From Pseudomonadota bacterium (lineage in GTDB: Bacteria > Pseudomonadota > Gammaproteobacteria > Burkholderiales > Burkholderiaceae_B): a DNA stretch of 64,000 nt. The notes under the pieces were generated by a model. The model did no database searches and had not been told where the DNA came from. It worked only from the letters and a program-made list of their open reading frames with translations. The DNA lies in NCBI GenBank assembly GCA_023389155.1, contig JAEWEV010000022.1, positions 1 through 64,000 on the forward strand, written 5' to 3'. Shown piece after piece: positions 44,384-53,155 of the stretch; the first letter of the stretch is position 1, and each line of letters opens with the position of its first letter. The position numbers and the translations under genes were made by a program.

Positions 44384-45817
44384 TCAGGCCAGTGCGCGCG
44401 ACTTGATGTAATCCCGAATAGCTTCGACATCGTTGTCCATGATCACCACTTTCTGGGGTAGATCAGCAAGCGTTTTCAGATGTTCCGGAATCGGCGCTTC
44501 CTTGCCGGTTGCCTCCAGAATCGTTTCACCGAACTTGGCCGGCAATGCTGTCTCCAACACCAGCATGGGAATCCCTTCCTCCACAAAGTCCTGTGCCACT
44601 TTGACTCCATCGGCGGTATGAGGATCGATCAGAAAGCCGGACGCTTCCTGCACCTTGCGGATCGTATCCAGACGATCCTGATGCGTGCTGAAGCCGCCGA
44701 CAAAACCGAATTCTTCGGTAAAGCGTTTCTGCTCCGCAGACAAGTCGAACGCGCCATCCTGATCCAGTTTTTTCCACGTTGCTGCCAGGCGCTTGGGGTC
44801 TCGTCCAAGCAGATCGAATACGAATCGCTCAAAATTGGACGCCTTGGAAATATCCATGGACGGGCTGGAAGTAGCCAGCGTTTCGGCACTGGCCCGGGGG
44901 CGGTACACACCGGTACGGAAGAACTCTTCCAGTACGTTGTTCTCGTTGGTAGCCAGCACCAGGCGATGGATGGGAAGCCCCATGCTGCGCGCGAAGTGGC
45001 CGGACAGAATATTGCCAAAATTGCCCGAAGGAACAGTGAACGACACTTTGTAATCAGAGACATCGGTACCGGCATTGACAGCATCATCGGTGATGCGCAG
45101 CCAGGCCCAGAAGTAGTACACGATTTGCGCACAAATTCGTGCCCAGTTAATGGAGTTGACGGCACCCAGATGGTAGGTGGTCTTGAAAGTCACGTCGCCG
45201 GAAAGTGCCTTGACGATATCCTGGCAGTCGTCGAATACGCCCTTGACCGAAATATTGTGGATATTCTCGTCCATTAGCGAATACATCTGCGCGCGCTGGA
45301 ACGCGCTCATGCGACCGTGGGGGGACAGCATAAAAACAGATACACCCAGTTTTCCACGCATGGCATATTCTGCTGCAGAGCCGGTGTCACCCGAGGTAGC
45401 ACCCAGGATGTTCAATTTTCGGCTTTCCCGTGCCAGTACATACTCGAATACCTGTCCCAGAAACTGCATGGCAAGATCCTTGAACGCCAGTGTCGGACCT
45501 TCAGACAGACCGACCAGCGCCATGGCCTTGTTCAATGGTTTCAGGGGAACAATATCGCTGCCTGAAAATACGGATTCGTTGTAGGCGGCCTTGCAGATGC
45601 GATCAAGATCCACACGCGGGATATCGTCAATGTACAGGCCCAGAATTTCCGTGGCCAGCTCTGCGTAGGTCAGAGAACGCCAGTCCTCAAGCTGATTGGC
45701 AGTGACCGATGGAATGCTTTCGGGGACAGCGAGTCCGCCGTCACGCGCCAGGCCTTCCAGCAGGATTTCAGAAAAAGAAACCGGGCTCATGCCGCCGCGG
45801 GTCGAAATATATTTCAT
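44384..45817 (-). CDS. thrC: threonine synthase
   Basis: 477 residues. It converts O-phosphohomoserine to threonine using pyridoxal phosphate. The N-terminus MKYISTRGG is typical of the long (type 2) ThrC, the PLP lysine is in GPTLAFKDLAMQF, and the phosphate-binding block is GATSGDTGSAAEYA. ATG 45817 has GGAG upstream; an earlier in-frame start is not supported. It lies 77 bases after hom. Confidence 0.96.
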   Translation of the reverse strand: MKYISTRGGMSPVSFSEILLEGLARDGGLAVPESIPSVTANQLEDWRSLTYAELATEILGLYIDDIPRVDLDRICKAAYNESVFSGSDIVPLKPLNKAMALVGLSEGPTLAFKDLAMQFLGQVFEYVLARESRKLNILGATSGDTGSAAEYAMRGKLGVSVFMLSPHGRMSAFQRAQMYSLMDENIHNISVKGVFDDCQDIVKALSGDVTFKTTYHLGAVNSINWARICAQIVYYFWAWLRITDDAVNAGTDVSDYKVSFTVPSGNFGNILSGHFARSMGLPIHRLVLATNENNVLEEFFRTGVYRPRASAETLATSSPSMDISKASNFERFVFDLLGRDPKRLAATWKKLDQDGAFDLSAEQKRFTEEFGFVGGFSTHQDRLDTIRKVQEASGFLIDPHTADGVKVAQDFVEEGIPMLVLETALPAKFGETILEATGKEAPIPEHLKTLADLPQKVVIMDNDVEAIRDYIKSRALA

Positions 45818-45894
45818 TATTACTCCATTGCTCCGGCACAAGGCGGGAGAAAAGACGGTGCGCCTCTTCAAGACGCCGGCGCCCGTCGGATCGG

Positions 45895-47199
45895 TCAGTT
45901 CAAATGTTCAAGGCGGATACGGGTGATCGTAGAATGCACGAATGGCATGGCTTCGATGGTCCTGATAGCCGTATTGACGTCCCCTTCTCTGGCCTCATGT
46001 GTCAGGAAAATAATAATGGCACGGTTTTCTCCGTCCTGTTCCTGCATCATGGAGTTGATGGAGATACGATGATCCGCCAGGATCCGCGTCAAATCGGCCA
46101 AAACACCCGAGCGGTCTTCCACTGACAAACGCAGATAATACGAAGTGCGGATATCTTCGATATTCAGTATCGGTGTATCCGACAGTGCACTGGGCTGGAA
46201 GGCCAGATGCGGGACGCGGTTACCCGGATCGGAGGTATGTAATCGGGTCACGTCTACCAGGTCGGCGACCACTGCAGAGGCAGTGGCCTCGGAACCAGCG
46301 CCAGGACCATAATAGAGCGTGTCGCCCACGGCATCACCATTGACCACAACGGCATTCATCGCCCCTTCAACGTTCGCGATCAGGCGCTCAGCCGGCACCA
46401 ATGCAGGATGGACGCGCAGTTCGATGCCTTCATCACGACGGCACGTGATACCAAGCAGCTTGATGCGGTAGCCCAGTCGTTCAGCATAGGCAATATCCTG
46501 CGGGTCCAGCTCGGTGATTCCCTCGATATGCGCCTTCGTGAACTGAATGGGTATACCGAAAGCCAGTGAGGCCATCAACGTCAACTTGTGGGCAGCATCA
46601 ACGCCCTTCACATCCCCCGCCGGGTCCGCTTCCGCATACCCCAGTTGCTGTGCCTGCGCCAGTACGGTGTCGTATGGAAGACCGTGAGCGCGCATTTCAG
46701 ACAGGATGAAGTTGGTGGTGCCGTTGATGATGCCAGCCAGCCACTGAATGCGGTTGGCGGTCAAACCTTCACGGATCGCTTTGATGATGGGAATTCCGCC
46801 GCAGACAGCCGCCTCGAAAGCCACCATCACCCCTTTCCTGCTGGCAAGGGCAAAAATCTCGTTGCCATGCAGCGCCAGCAGCGCCTTGTTGGCGGTGACC
46901 ACGTGCTTGCCATTTTCTATGGCTTCCAGCACCAGATCGCGGGCCAGCGTCGTGCCACCGATCAGTTCGACCACGATATCAATATCCGGATCAGAGACCA
47001 GGCCGCGCATGTCGTTACTGACCGGCACTTTGTCGCCAAACACGGCAACCGCTTTTGCCGGTGTGCGCGTTGCCACCCTTGATACCACGATCTGCCGTCC
47101 GGCACGGCGTGAAATTTCTTCTGCGTTGCGCGTCAGTACCGCGTAAGTACCACTGCCCACCACACCAAAACCGAGTAAACCTACCTTCATTGGATTCAT
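45895..47199 (-). CDS. hom: homoserine dehydrogenase
   Basis: 434 residues. It reduces aspartate semialdehyde to homoserine. The NAD(P) site is VGLLGFGVVGSGTY at the N-terminus, the catalytic core contains GIINGTTNFIL and the YAEADPAGDVKGVDAAHKL region, and a C-terminal ACT domain (about 350-430) allows threonine feedback. It overlaps alaC by four bases (ATGA). Confidence 0.96.
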   Translation of the reverse strand: MNPMKVGLLGFGVVGSGTYAVLTRNAEEISRRAGRQIVVSRVATRTPAKAVAVFGDKVPVSNDMRGLVSDPDIDIVVELIGGTTLARDLVLEAIENGKHVVTANKALLALHGNEIFALASRKGVMVAFEAAVCGGIPIIKAIREGLTANRIQWLAGIINGTTNFILSEMRAHGLPYDTVLAQAQQLGYAEADPAGDVKGVDAAHKLTLMASLAFGIPIQFTKAHIEGITELDPQDIAYAERLGYRIKLLGITCRRDEGIELRVHPALVPAERLIANVEGAMNAVVVNGDAVGDTLYYGPGAGSEATASAVVADLVDVTRLHTSDPGNRVPHLAFQPSALSDTPILNIEDIRTSYYLRLSVEDRSGVLADLTRILADHRISINSMMQEQDGENRAIIIFLTHEAREGDVNTAIRTIEAMPFVHSTITRIRLEHLN

Positions 47200-48386
47200 T
47201 TTTTCAGGAACCCGTCTTTTTTGAACATATCTTTAATTCCTCTGATTGCCTGGCGCGTGCGCTGTTCATTCTCGATCATTGCAAAACGCACATGATCGTC
47301 ACCCAGATCACCGAAGCCGATACCCGGCGATACGGCAAGCTTGGCATCGGCCAGCAGTTTTTTTGAAAATTCCAGAGATCCCATGGCTTTGTACGGTTCG
47401 GGAATCTCGGCCCAGACATACATGGCGGCCTTGGGAATTTCTACCATCCAGCCCGCTTCATGCAAACCCTTGACCAGTACGTCACGACGATTCTTGTAGT
47501 GCGAGACGACCTCGGCCACGCATTCCTGCGGCCCTTCCAGCGCAGCAATGGATGCCACCTGAATAGGCGTAAAGGTCCCGTAGTCGTGATAACTTTTCAT
47601 GCGGGCCAGGGCATTGACCAATTCCGCGTTGCCAACCATGAAACCGACACGCCATCCGGCCATATTGTAGCTTTTACTCATGGTAAAAAACTCTACGGCG
47701 ACTTCCTTGGCGCCCGGCACCTGCATAATGGACGGCGGCTCATAACCGTCAAATGTGATATCGGCATAGGCCAGATCGTGCACGACCAGAATGTCATGGG
47801 CTTTGGCCAGCGCCACAACACGCTCAAAAAACGCAAGATCGACACACTGGGCAGTCGGGTTGCTGGGGAACCCAAGAATAATCATTTTCGGTTTCGGAAT
47901 GGACTCGCGTACCGCCCGCTCAATTTCCTCGAAGAAATCCAGCCCTTTTTTCATGGGAATGGAACGGATATTGGCCCCTGCGATGACCGCGCCATAAATA
48001 TGGATGGGATAACTGGGATTGGGCACCAGTACGGTGTCGCCCTTGTCAAGCGTGGCCAGCATGAGGTGGGCCAGGCCTTCCTTGGATCCGATCGTGACAA
48101 TGGCTTCCTTGTCGGGGTCCAGAATCACATTGTAGCGACGCGAATACCAGTCGCTGATCGCCTTGCGCAGCCGTGGAATGCCCTTGGATACGGAGTAACC
48201 GTGGGTATCGGGACGGATGGTGGCTTCGACCATTTTGTCGACAATGTGCTTGGGCGTCGGGCCATCGGGATTACCCATTGACATATCGATGATGTCTTCG
48301 CCGCGCCGGCGCGCCGCCATTTTCAGCTCGCCGGTAATGTTGAACACATAAGGGGGGAGCCTTTCTATACGCGGGAAGTTTCTCAT
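47196..48386 (-). CDS. alaC: alanine-forming aminotransferase AlaC
   Basis: 396 residues, a fold type I PLP enzyme. The PLP lysine is in SKSYNMAGWRVGF, and NPTAQC and the YAD pattern (HDLAYADITFDGY) are conserved. The start MRNFPRIERLPPYVF is typical of AlaC, which makes alanine from pyruvate and glutamate. ATG 48386 is chosen over an upstream frame lacking a ribosome site. It heads alaC-hom-thrC. Confidence 0.93.
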   Translation of the reverse strand: MRNFPRIERLPPYVFNITGELKMAARRRGEDIIDMSMGNPDGPTPKHIVDKMVEATIRPDTHGYSVSKGIPRLRKAISDWYSRRYNVILDPDKEAIVTIGSKEGLAHLMLATLDKGDTVLVPNPSYPIHIYGAVIAGANIRSIPMKKGLDFFEEIERAVRESIPKPKMIILGFPSNPTAQCVDLAFFERVVALAKAHDILVVHDLAYADITFDGYEPPSIMQVPGAKEVAVEFFTMSKSYNMAGWRVGFMVGNAELVNALARMKSYHDYGTFTPIQVASIAALEGPQECVAEVVSHYKNRRDVLVKGLHEAGWMVEIPKAAMYVWAEIPEPYKAMGSLEFSKKLLADAKLAVSPGIGFGDLGDDHVRFAMIENEQRTRQAIRGIKDMFKKDGFLKK

Positions 48387-48625
48387 GACAGACCTGAAAA
48401 AAGTGAAGGAACAAATGTAAGGTGAAACCAGTAAATCTAGCCTATATGCGGGCTTACGGCAAACGATTTTGCCCATGCGCGGAAAAAATTTGCAATGGCT
48501 GTGTCATTGCAGTACAAAAAAGGGACAGTCAGGGGTCCTTGCGGCGGTGTCGCATAAAAACCCATGGGACACCTATCACATATATGAAATACAGTTAGAA
48601 TAAGATAAATGGTCAAGGAGTTTAA

Positions 48626-49072
48626 GTGGAACTGAAAAGAGAACAGCCAACCGCACTCAATACGGTCACCCGCTATGGGGACCACTTCATTGAAGTCAAT
48701 GAAGTCCAGTACACCCATGCGATTGCATTTCGCCCGGAAGGCGCCGTCCGCCAGTGGGACGTCAAAAACCTTGGTGATATCACCACAGATCAGCTGATCC
48801 AGGCTGCGAACATGCAAAAAATTGCAGGCAATGCCATCGACTTCCTGGATGATGAACCCTCTGCCCCAAGATTTGAAAATGCCCCCGAAATCCTGCTTGT
48901 CGGGACTGGCGAGCGCCAGCATTTTCTGCCCGCTGCCGTGACCGCACCACTGCTGGCCGCGCGGATCGGAATCGAAGCCATGGATTCCAAAGCCGCAGCC
49001 CGCACCTATAATGTACTTATGGCAGAGGGCCGCAATGTTGCCGTTGCCCTCATGCTTAGCGAAGGAGAATAA
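48626..49072 (+). CDS. Mth938-like domain protein (DUF498)
   Basis: 148 residues. The Mth938/NDUFAF3-like fold is suggested by YTHAIAFRPEGAVRQWDV, EILLVGTGERQHFLP and a late RTYNVLMAEGRNVAVALM. The mitochondrial relative NDUFAF3 helps assemble complex I; the bacterial function is not established. The start is a GTG at 48626 with AAGGAG upstream. bcp follows after 5 bases. Confidence 0.88.
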   Translation: MELKREQPTALNTVTRYGDHFIEVNEVQYTHAIAFRPEGAVRQWDVKNLGDITTDQLIQAANMQKIAGNAIDFLDDEPSAPRFENAPEILLVGTGERQHFLPAAVTAPLLAARIGIEAMDSKAAARTYNVLMAEGRNVAVALMLSEGE

Positions 49073-49077
49073 TCAAG

Positions 49078-49563
49078 ATGACTACCCCCCCGGCCATTGG
49101 CAAGAAAGCCCCCGCATTCAAGGCTGAGAGCCAGCTAGGAAAGATATCGCTGGCTGAACTCAAAGGAAAAAATGTCGTGCTGTATTTCTACCCCAAGGAT
49201 AATACGCCGGGCTGCACGACCGAAACCCAGGGCTTCAGGGACGCGCTCGCCGATTTTGAGAGCGAGAATACGGTGGTGCTGGGTGCCTCGCGCGATTCAC
49301 TCAAAAGCCATGAGAATTTTGCCAGCAAGCAGAACGTTACCTTTGCCCTGCTGTCCGACCCCGAAGAAACGCTCTGTACCCAATATGATGTCATCAAGAT
49401 GAAGAATATGTACGGAAAACAGGTACGTGGCATTGAACGCAGCACCTTTCTGATCGACAGTACCGGCAAGCTGGTGCAGGAGTGGAGGAAAGTCAGAGTC
49501 CCCGGACATGTCGAGGCCGTCCTTGACGCCGTGCGCCAGCTGAACGCAGCCACCCAGGATTAG
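49078..49563 (+). CDS. bcp: thioredoxin-dependent peroxiredoxin, Bcp type
   Basis: 161 residues. The peroxidatic Cys46 is in PKDNTPGCTTETQGF. The resolving Cys found five residues later in Escherichia coli Bcp is absent (Gln here), so this is a 1-Cys-like or atypical form; the only other Cys is Cys100 in EETLCTQYDV. It removes hydrogen peroxide and organic peroxides in the cytosol. It is co-transcribed with the Mth938-like gene. Confidence 0.95.
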   Translation: MTTPPAIGKKAPAFKAESQLGKISLAELKGKNVVLYFYPKDNTPGCTTETQGFRDALADFESENTVVLGASRDSLKSHENFASKQNVTFALLSDPEETLCTQYDVIKMKNMYGKQVRGIERSTFLIDSTGKLVQEWRKVRVPGHVEAVLDAVRQLNAATQD

Positions 49564-49590
49564 TTCTACCCGGCCCCGCGGGGTGCCGGT

Positions 49591-49615
49591 TTCCATGGCG
49601 CAACCGCCCATGGAA
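49591..49615 (+). other. 8-bp hairpin upstream of the PIN-PhoH gene
   Basis: TTCCATGG and CCATGGAA form a perfect 8-bp stem around a 9-base loop, 25 bases before the PhoH start codon. No T run follows, so it is not a normal terminator; it could affect leader RNA. Confidence 0.4.
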
Positions 49616-49639
49616 CAACAGTCATGTGAGAAACTATCT

Positions 49640-51448
49640 ATGCCACTTCCAAAGCTGCCTGCCAAACCTGCCGACATCCTGGATATGACAGGAATGCCGG
49701 TTCCAAAAGTCTCTGCAGAAAAACCCGCGACGGCTGCGCCGTCAGGACGCAAGCGCATGAAGCAGGACAACGCAGGTACGGTGACAACTGCCGATGCAGC
49801 CAATGCAACGGATTACGCTAATCAGGACACCAGCCCGCAGGCTGCCAGCGCCGCAACGCCCGCATCCGGGCAAGCCAAGGCTGAGCCTGCTACCGGCACA
49901 GCACCGACCGCAACGCAGTCGCGCGAGCAGTCTTCCACCAGAAACCGTCAGCCCGCCTCGCGCAAATCCGAAGGCAATCACGCTAAAGCCGGCAGTGCGG
50001 GCAAATCGGGCAGCACCCGTGCCGCGCCAGTAAGGGCCGCCAACACCGCCGGCAGCAATGGTCTGTCAAAACTTTTTGTTCTTGACACCAATGTGCTACT
50101 GCACGACCCCTCTTCCCTCTTCCGCTTCGAGGAACATGATATTTTCCTGCCTATGATGACGCTGGAAGAGCTGGATCATCACAAGAAAGGCATGACCGAA
50201 GTGGCCCGCAATGCACGTCAGGTCAGCCGCTCGCTAGATGCACTGGTCGCTGAAACAGAAGATATTCTCAAGGGAATGCCGCTAAACGCCCTTGGCAGCA
50301 AGGACGCGACAGGCCGCCTGCTTTTCCAGACCCAGAACATGGCAGGCAGGTTGCCCGTAGACCTGCCCAACGGCAAAGCCGACAACATGATTCTGGGCGT
50401 GGTGCAAACACTGCAGCGCGAACAGCCTCAGCGGCAGATTGTGCTGGTTTCCAAAGACATCAATATGCGCCTGAAGGCGCGGGCGCTGGGCCTGGAAGCC
50501 GAAGATTATCTGAATGATCACTCGCTCGAAGACTCCGATCTGCTGTATGACGGCGCGATGCTGCTGCCCGGCAACTTCTGGGCGAAACACGGCAAGGATG
50601 TGGAGTCCTGGATACAGGGCGGCACCACCTTCTACAAAATAAAGGGGCCGCTGTGCGCCGATTTTGTAGTCAACCAGTTCGTTTACCTTGAAGGCGACTC
50701 CCCGCTGTATGCCCAGGTCCGTGAAGTAAACGGTAAAACTGCCGTCCTGGCGACATTGCGCGACTACACGCACAAGAAAAACAATGTCTGGGGCGTGACC
50801 GCCCGCAACCGCGAGCAGAATTTTGCACTGAATCTGCTGATGAATCCCGACATTGACTTCGTCTCGCTGCTGGGCCAGGCCGGCACCGGTAAAACCCTGC
50901 TTGCCCTGGCTTGCGGACTCACGCAGGTTCTGGAAACCAAACGCTATACGGAAATCATTATGACGCGCGTCACGGTGCCGGTCGGCGAAGATATCGGTTT
51001 TCTGCCCGGAACCGAGGAAGAGAAAATGCAGCCCTGGATGGGCGCGCTGGAAGACAACCTGGAATTTCTCAACACCGGCAGCAAGAATGACGGATCAGCC
51101 GGAGAATGGGATCGTAGCGCCAGCAAGGAGGTCGTCAAATCCCATATCAAGATCAAATCGCTGAACTTCATGCGGGGCCGTACGTTCCTGAATAAGTACC
51201 TGATCATCGACGAAGCGCAGAACCTGACTCCCAAGCAGATGAAAACGCTGATCACCCGTGCCGGCCCTGGCACCAAGATCATTTGTCTGGGAAACATTGC
51301 GCAGATCGACACGCCTTACCTGACAGAGGGCAGCTCGGGACTGACTTATGTGGTGGACCGATTCAAGGGCTGGCCGCATTCGGGTCATATCACCCTGCAA
51401 AAAGGCGAACGTTCGCGTCTGGCCGATTACGCAGGCGACGCGCTCTAG
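49640..51448 (+). CDS. PIN-PhoH fusion protein (PhoH2 type)
   Basis: 602 residues in three parts. Residues about 1-140 are low complexity, rich in Ala, Pro, Ser, Thr and Lys. A PIN nuclease domain (about 143-270) starts KLFVLDTNVLLHD, with acidic residues for metal. The PhoH ATPase (about 370-600) has Walker A GQAGTGKT near residue 411 and LIIDEAQNLTPKQMK. Related PhoH2 proteins couple RNA unwinding with PIN RNase activity. ATG 49640 is chosen; a start at 49583 would add 19 residues. It is followed by a strong terminator. Confidence 0.9.
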   Translation: MPLPKLPAKPADILDMTGMPVPKVSAEKPATAAPSGRKRMKQDNAGTVTTADAANATDYANQDTSPQAASAATPASGQAKAEPATGTAPTATQSREQSSTRNRQPASRKSEGNHAKAGSAGKSGSTRAAPVRAANTAGSNGLSKLFVLDTNVLLHDPSSLFRFEEHDIFLPMMTLEELDHHKKGMTEVARNARQVSRSLDALVAETEDILKGMPLNALGSKDATGRLLFQTQNMAGRLPVDLPNGKADNMILGVVQTLQREQPQRQIVLVSKDINMRLKARALGLEAEDYLNDHSLEDSDLLYDGAMLLPGNFWAKHGKDVESWIQGGTTFYKIKGPLCADFVVNQFVYLEGDSPLYAQVREVNGKTAVLATLRDYTHKKNNVWGVTARNREQNFALNLLMNPDIDFVSLLGQAGTGKTLLALACGLTQVLETKRYTEIIMTRVTVPVGEDIGFLPGTEEEKMQPWMGALEDNLEFLNTGSKNDGSAGEWDRSASKEVVKSHIKIKSLNFMRGRTFLNKYLIIDEAQNLTPKQMKTLITRAGPGTKIICLGNIAQIDTPYLTEGSSGLTYVVDRFKGWPHSGHITLQKGERSRLADYAGDAL

Positions 51449-51623
51449 CCTTAGCGCCGGCAGTACTGACACCGCTCTGTGCAGGGTGCTGTCACTGGAG
51501 CTGTCGTGCTAGCGGTACTGCCGCGCTGCTGTTTCTGGCCAGTCAGTGATCGTATCGTGCTGGCATGTTCTTTTTACCAGCGAGTTCTTCTGTACTAACG
51601 GACTTGACGGCAAGTTACTCACG

Positions 51624-51664
51624 CCGGTCAGGCCATCACCAGCGATGGGTCTGACCGGTTTTTT
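51624..51664 (+). terminator. Rho-independent terminator after the PIN-PhoH gene
   Basis: CCGGTCAG pairs with CTGACCGG, with an inner CCATC/GATGG stem, followed by TTTTTT. Confidence 0.9.
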
Positions 51665-52054
51665 CATGCCTTGCGCGGGATAATACCCTATCGAATGAAC
51701 GAATCTGCAATGCACCCGGGTTACCGTACCCGCAAGCTTCGGTAAGATAAGCGTGTCAGGGAGACGACAGCGCTTGCGCGACGTCGCAACGTAAGCGCGC
51801 CTGATTGGTGTCAGAGCCTGCGCGGAGCCACAACGTGAACGCAGCGACACCCCGCAAGGATTGGAGCCGGATCGCGCGCAAGACCACTGCGCTGCAAAGC
51901 GTATTTGCAACCTGCTTGCAGGAACCACAGCGACAACTTCCCTTCCTGCTTCAGACAGGCTTTCATGATCCGCATCCGGCAGTGGATTGGGTACAATGGT
52001 GGCACTTTTTCCACTGTCAACCGCTGAATCAACCCTCAACTGTAAAGCCGCGCA
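51665..52054. other. structured intergenic stretch before the symporter
   Basis: No supported gene. Three inverted repeats occur in series: TTACCG/CGGTAA near 51721-51746, GCGCTT/AAGCGC near 51770-51800 (enclosing the palindrome GCGACGTCGC) and GGTGTC/GACACC near 51808-51855. A TACAAT near 51989 preceded by TGGG may be an extended -10 for the symporter gene. The hairpins could be part of a small RNA or dispersed repeat. Confidence 0.4.
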
Positions 52055-53086
52055 ATGTCCCAGTCCCTGCTTCGTTTCCTGAAAATCGACCTCTTCACTT
52101 TTTTGCTGATCATCGCCGTTATCATCGCCTCTGTGCTGCCTGCACATGGCCAGGGCATGCCAATCATGGAGACGATCACCAATTTTGCCATTGCGCTGCT
52201 ATTTTTTCTGCACGGCTCCCGGCTATCACGTCAGGCCATCATTGCGGGCGCCACACACTGGCGCCTGCATCTGGTAATTTTCTTATGCACCTTTGTACTC
52301 TTTCCGCTGCTTGGCCTGGCGCTGAGGCCCGTCTTTGAACCCATCCTCACACCGGATTTGTACAAAGGCGTGCTGTACCTGTGTGTGCTGCCGGCCACAG
52401 TGCAATCGGCCATCGCCTTTACCTCGATCGCAAGGGGAAATATCCCTGCTGCCGTGTGCAGTGCGTCGTCTTCCAGCATCCTGGGCATTTTCATCACCCC
52501 TATGCTGGTCAATTTAATCATTGCCGACAGCAACGCAGCGGGCGATTCACAACAGGCCCTGGAGGCCATCGGACAAATCACACTGCAGCTGCTGGTCCCG
52601 TTTGCTCTGGGTCACTTCAGCCGCCCGTTGACTTCGGCGTTTATCGGGCGCCACGGATCCCTGATGAAGTTCGTGGACCAGGGCTCAATTCTGCTGGTGG
52701 TATATGTGGCGTTCTCGGAAGCTGTCAACGAAGGCCTGTGGCACAAAACTCCTGTTGCGGCGCTGATTGCCGTGGTTGCGGTCAGCATTGTGTTGCTGGC
52801 CATTGTGCTCGTTCTCACATCGACAATCGGTCGCCTGCTGGGTTTTTCGCTTGAAGATCGTATCACACTTGTATTTTGCGGATCGAAAAAGAGCCTGGCT
52901 AGCGGCCTTCCCATGGCTCAGGTATTGTTCGCAGGCCAGGCGGTCGGCGCCATCGTGTTGCCGTTGATGATCTTTCACCAGATTCAGCTGATGGTATGTG
53001 CGGTCATTGCGGCCCGGCTCTCAAAGCGCAAAGATGATATCCCCGTTGATGAGGATGACGAGGCGCTGCTCAGAAAACCGACCTGA
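52055..53086 (+). CDS. bile acid:sodium symporter family transporter
   Basis: 343 residues, about ten membrane segments. The opening FLKIDLFTFLLIIAVIIASV and the later GSKKSLASGLPMAQVLF match the SBF-like (YfeH) branch of the bile acid symporter family. Members carry organic anions with sodium; bile acids themselves are not implied. The C-terminal tail is charged (KRKDDIPVDEDDEA). It stands alone between the PhoH terminator and the convergent dnaB gene. Confidence 0.88.
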   Translation: MSQSLLRFLKIDLFTFLLIIAVIIASVLPAHGQGMPIMETITNFAIALLFFLHGSRLSRQAIIAGATHWRLHLVIFLCTFVLFPLLGLALRPVFEPILTPDLYKGVLYLCVLPATVQSAIAFTSIARGNIPAAVCSASSSSILGIFITPMLVNLIIADSNAAGDSQQALEAIGQITLQLLVPFALGHFSRPLTSAFIGRHGSLMKFVDQGSILLVVYVAFSEAVNEGLWHKTPVAALIAVVAVSIVLLAIVLVLTSTIGRLLGFSLEDRITLVFCGSKKSLASGLPMAQVLFAGQAVGAIVLPLMIFHQIQLMVCAVIAARLSKRKDDIPVDEDDEALLRKPT

Positions 53087-53118
53087 GCATGCACCAAGCT
53101 GCGCGTTAAAGACACCAC

Positions 53119-53139
53119 GCTCCCCGGCTGACGGGGAGC
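53119..53139. terminator. hairpin between convergent genes
   Basis: GCTCCCCG and CGGGGAGC form an 8-bp stem with a 5-base loop, between the symporter stop and the dnaB stop. No T run follows on either strand at once, so efficiency is doubtful. Confidence 0.45.
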
Positions 53140-53155
53140 CCGACCTGCGGCCAGA

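Noticed and set aside
51509..52147. 212-codon minus-strand frame
   Set aside because: It crosses the strong PhoH terminator and the start of the symporter gene, with no recognisable protein.
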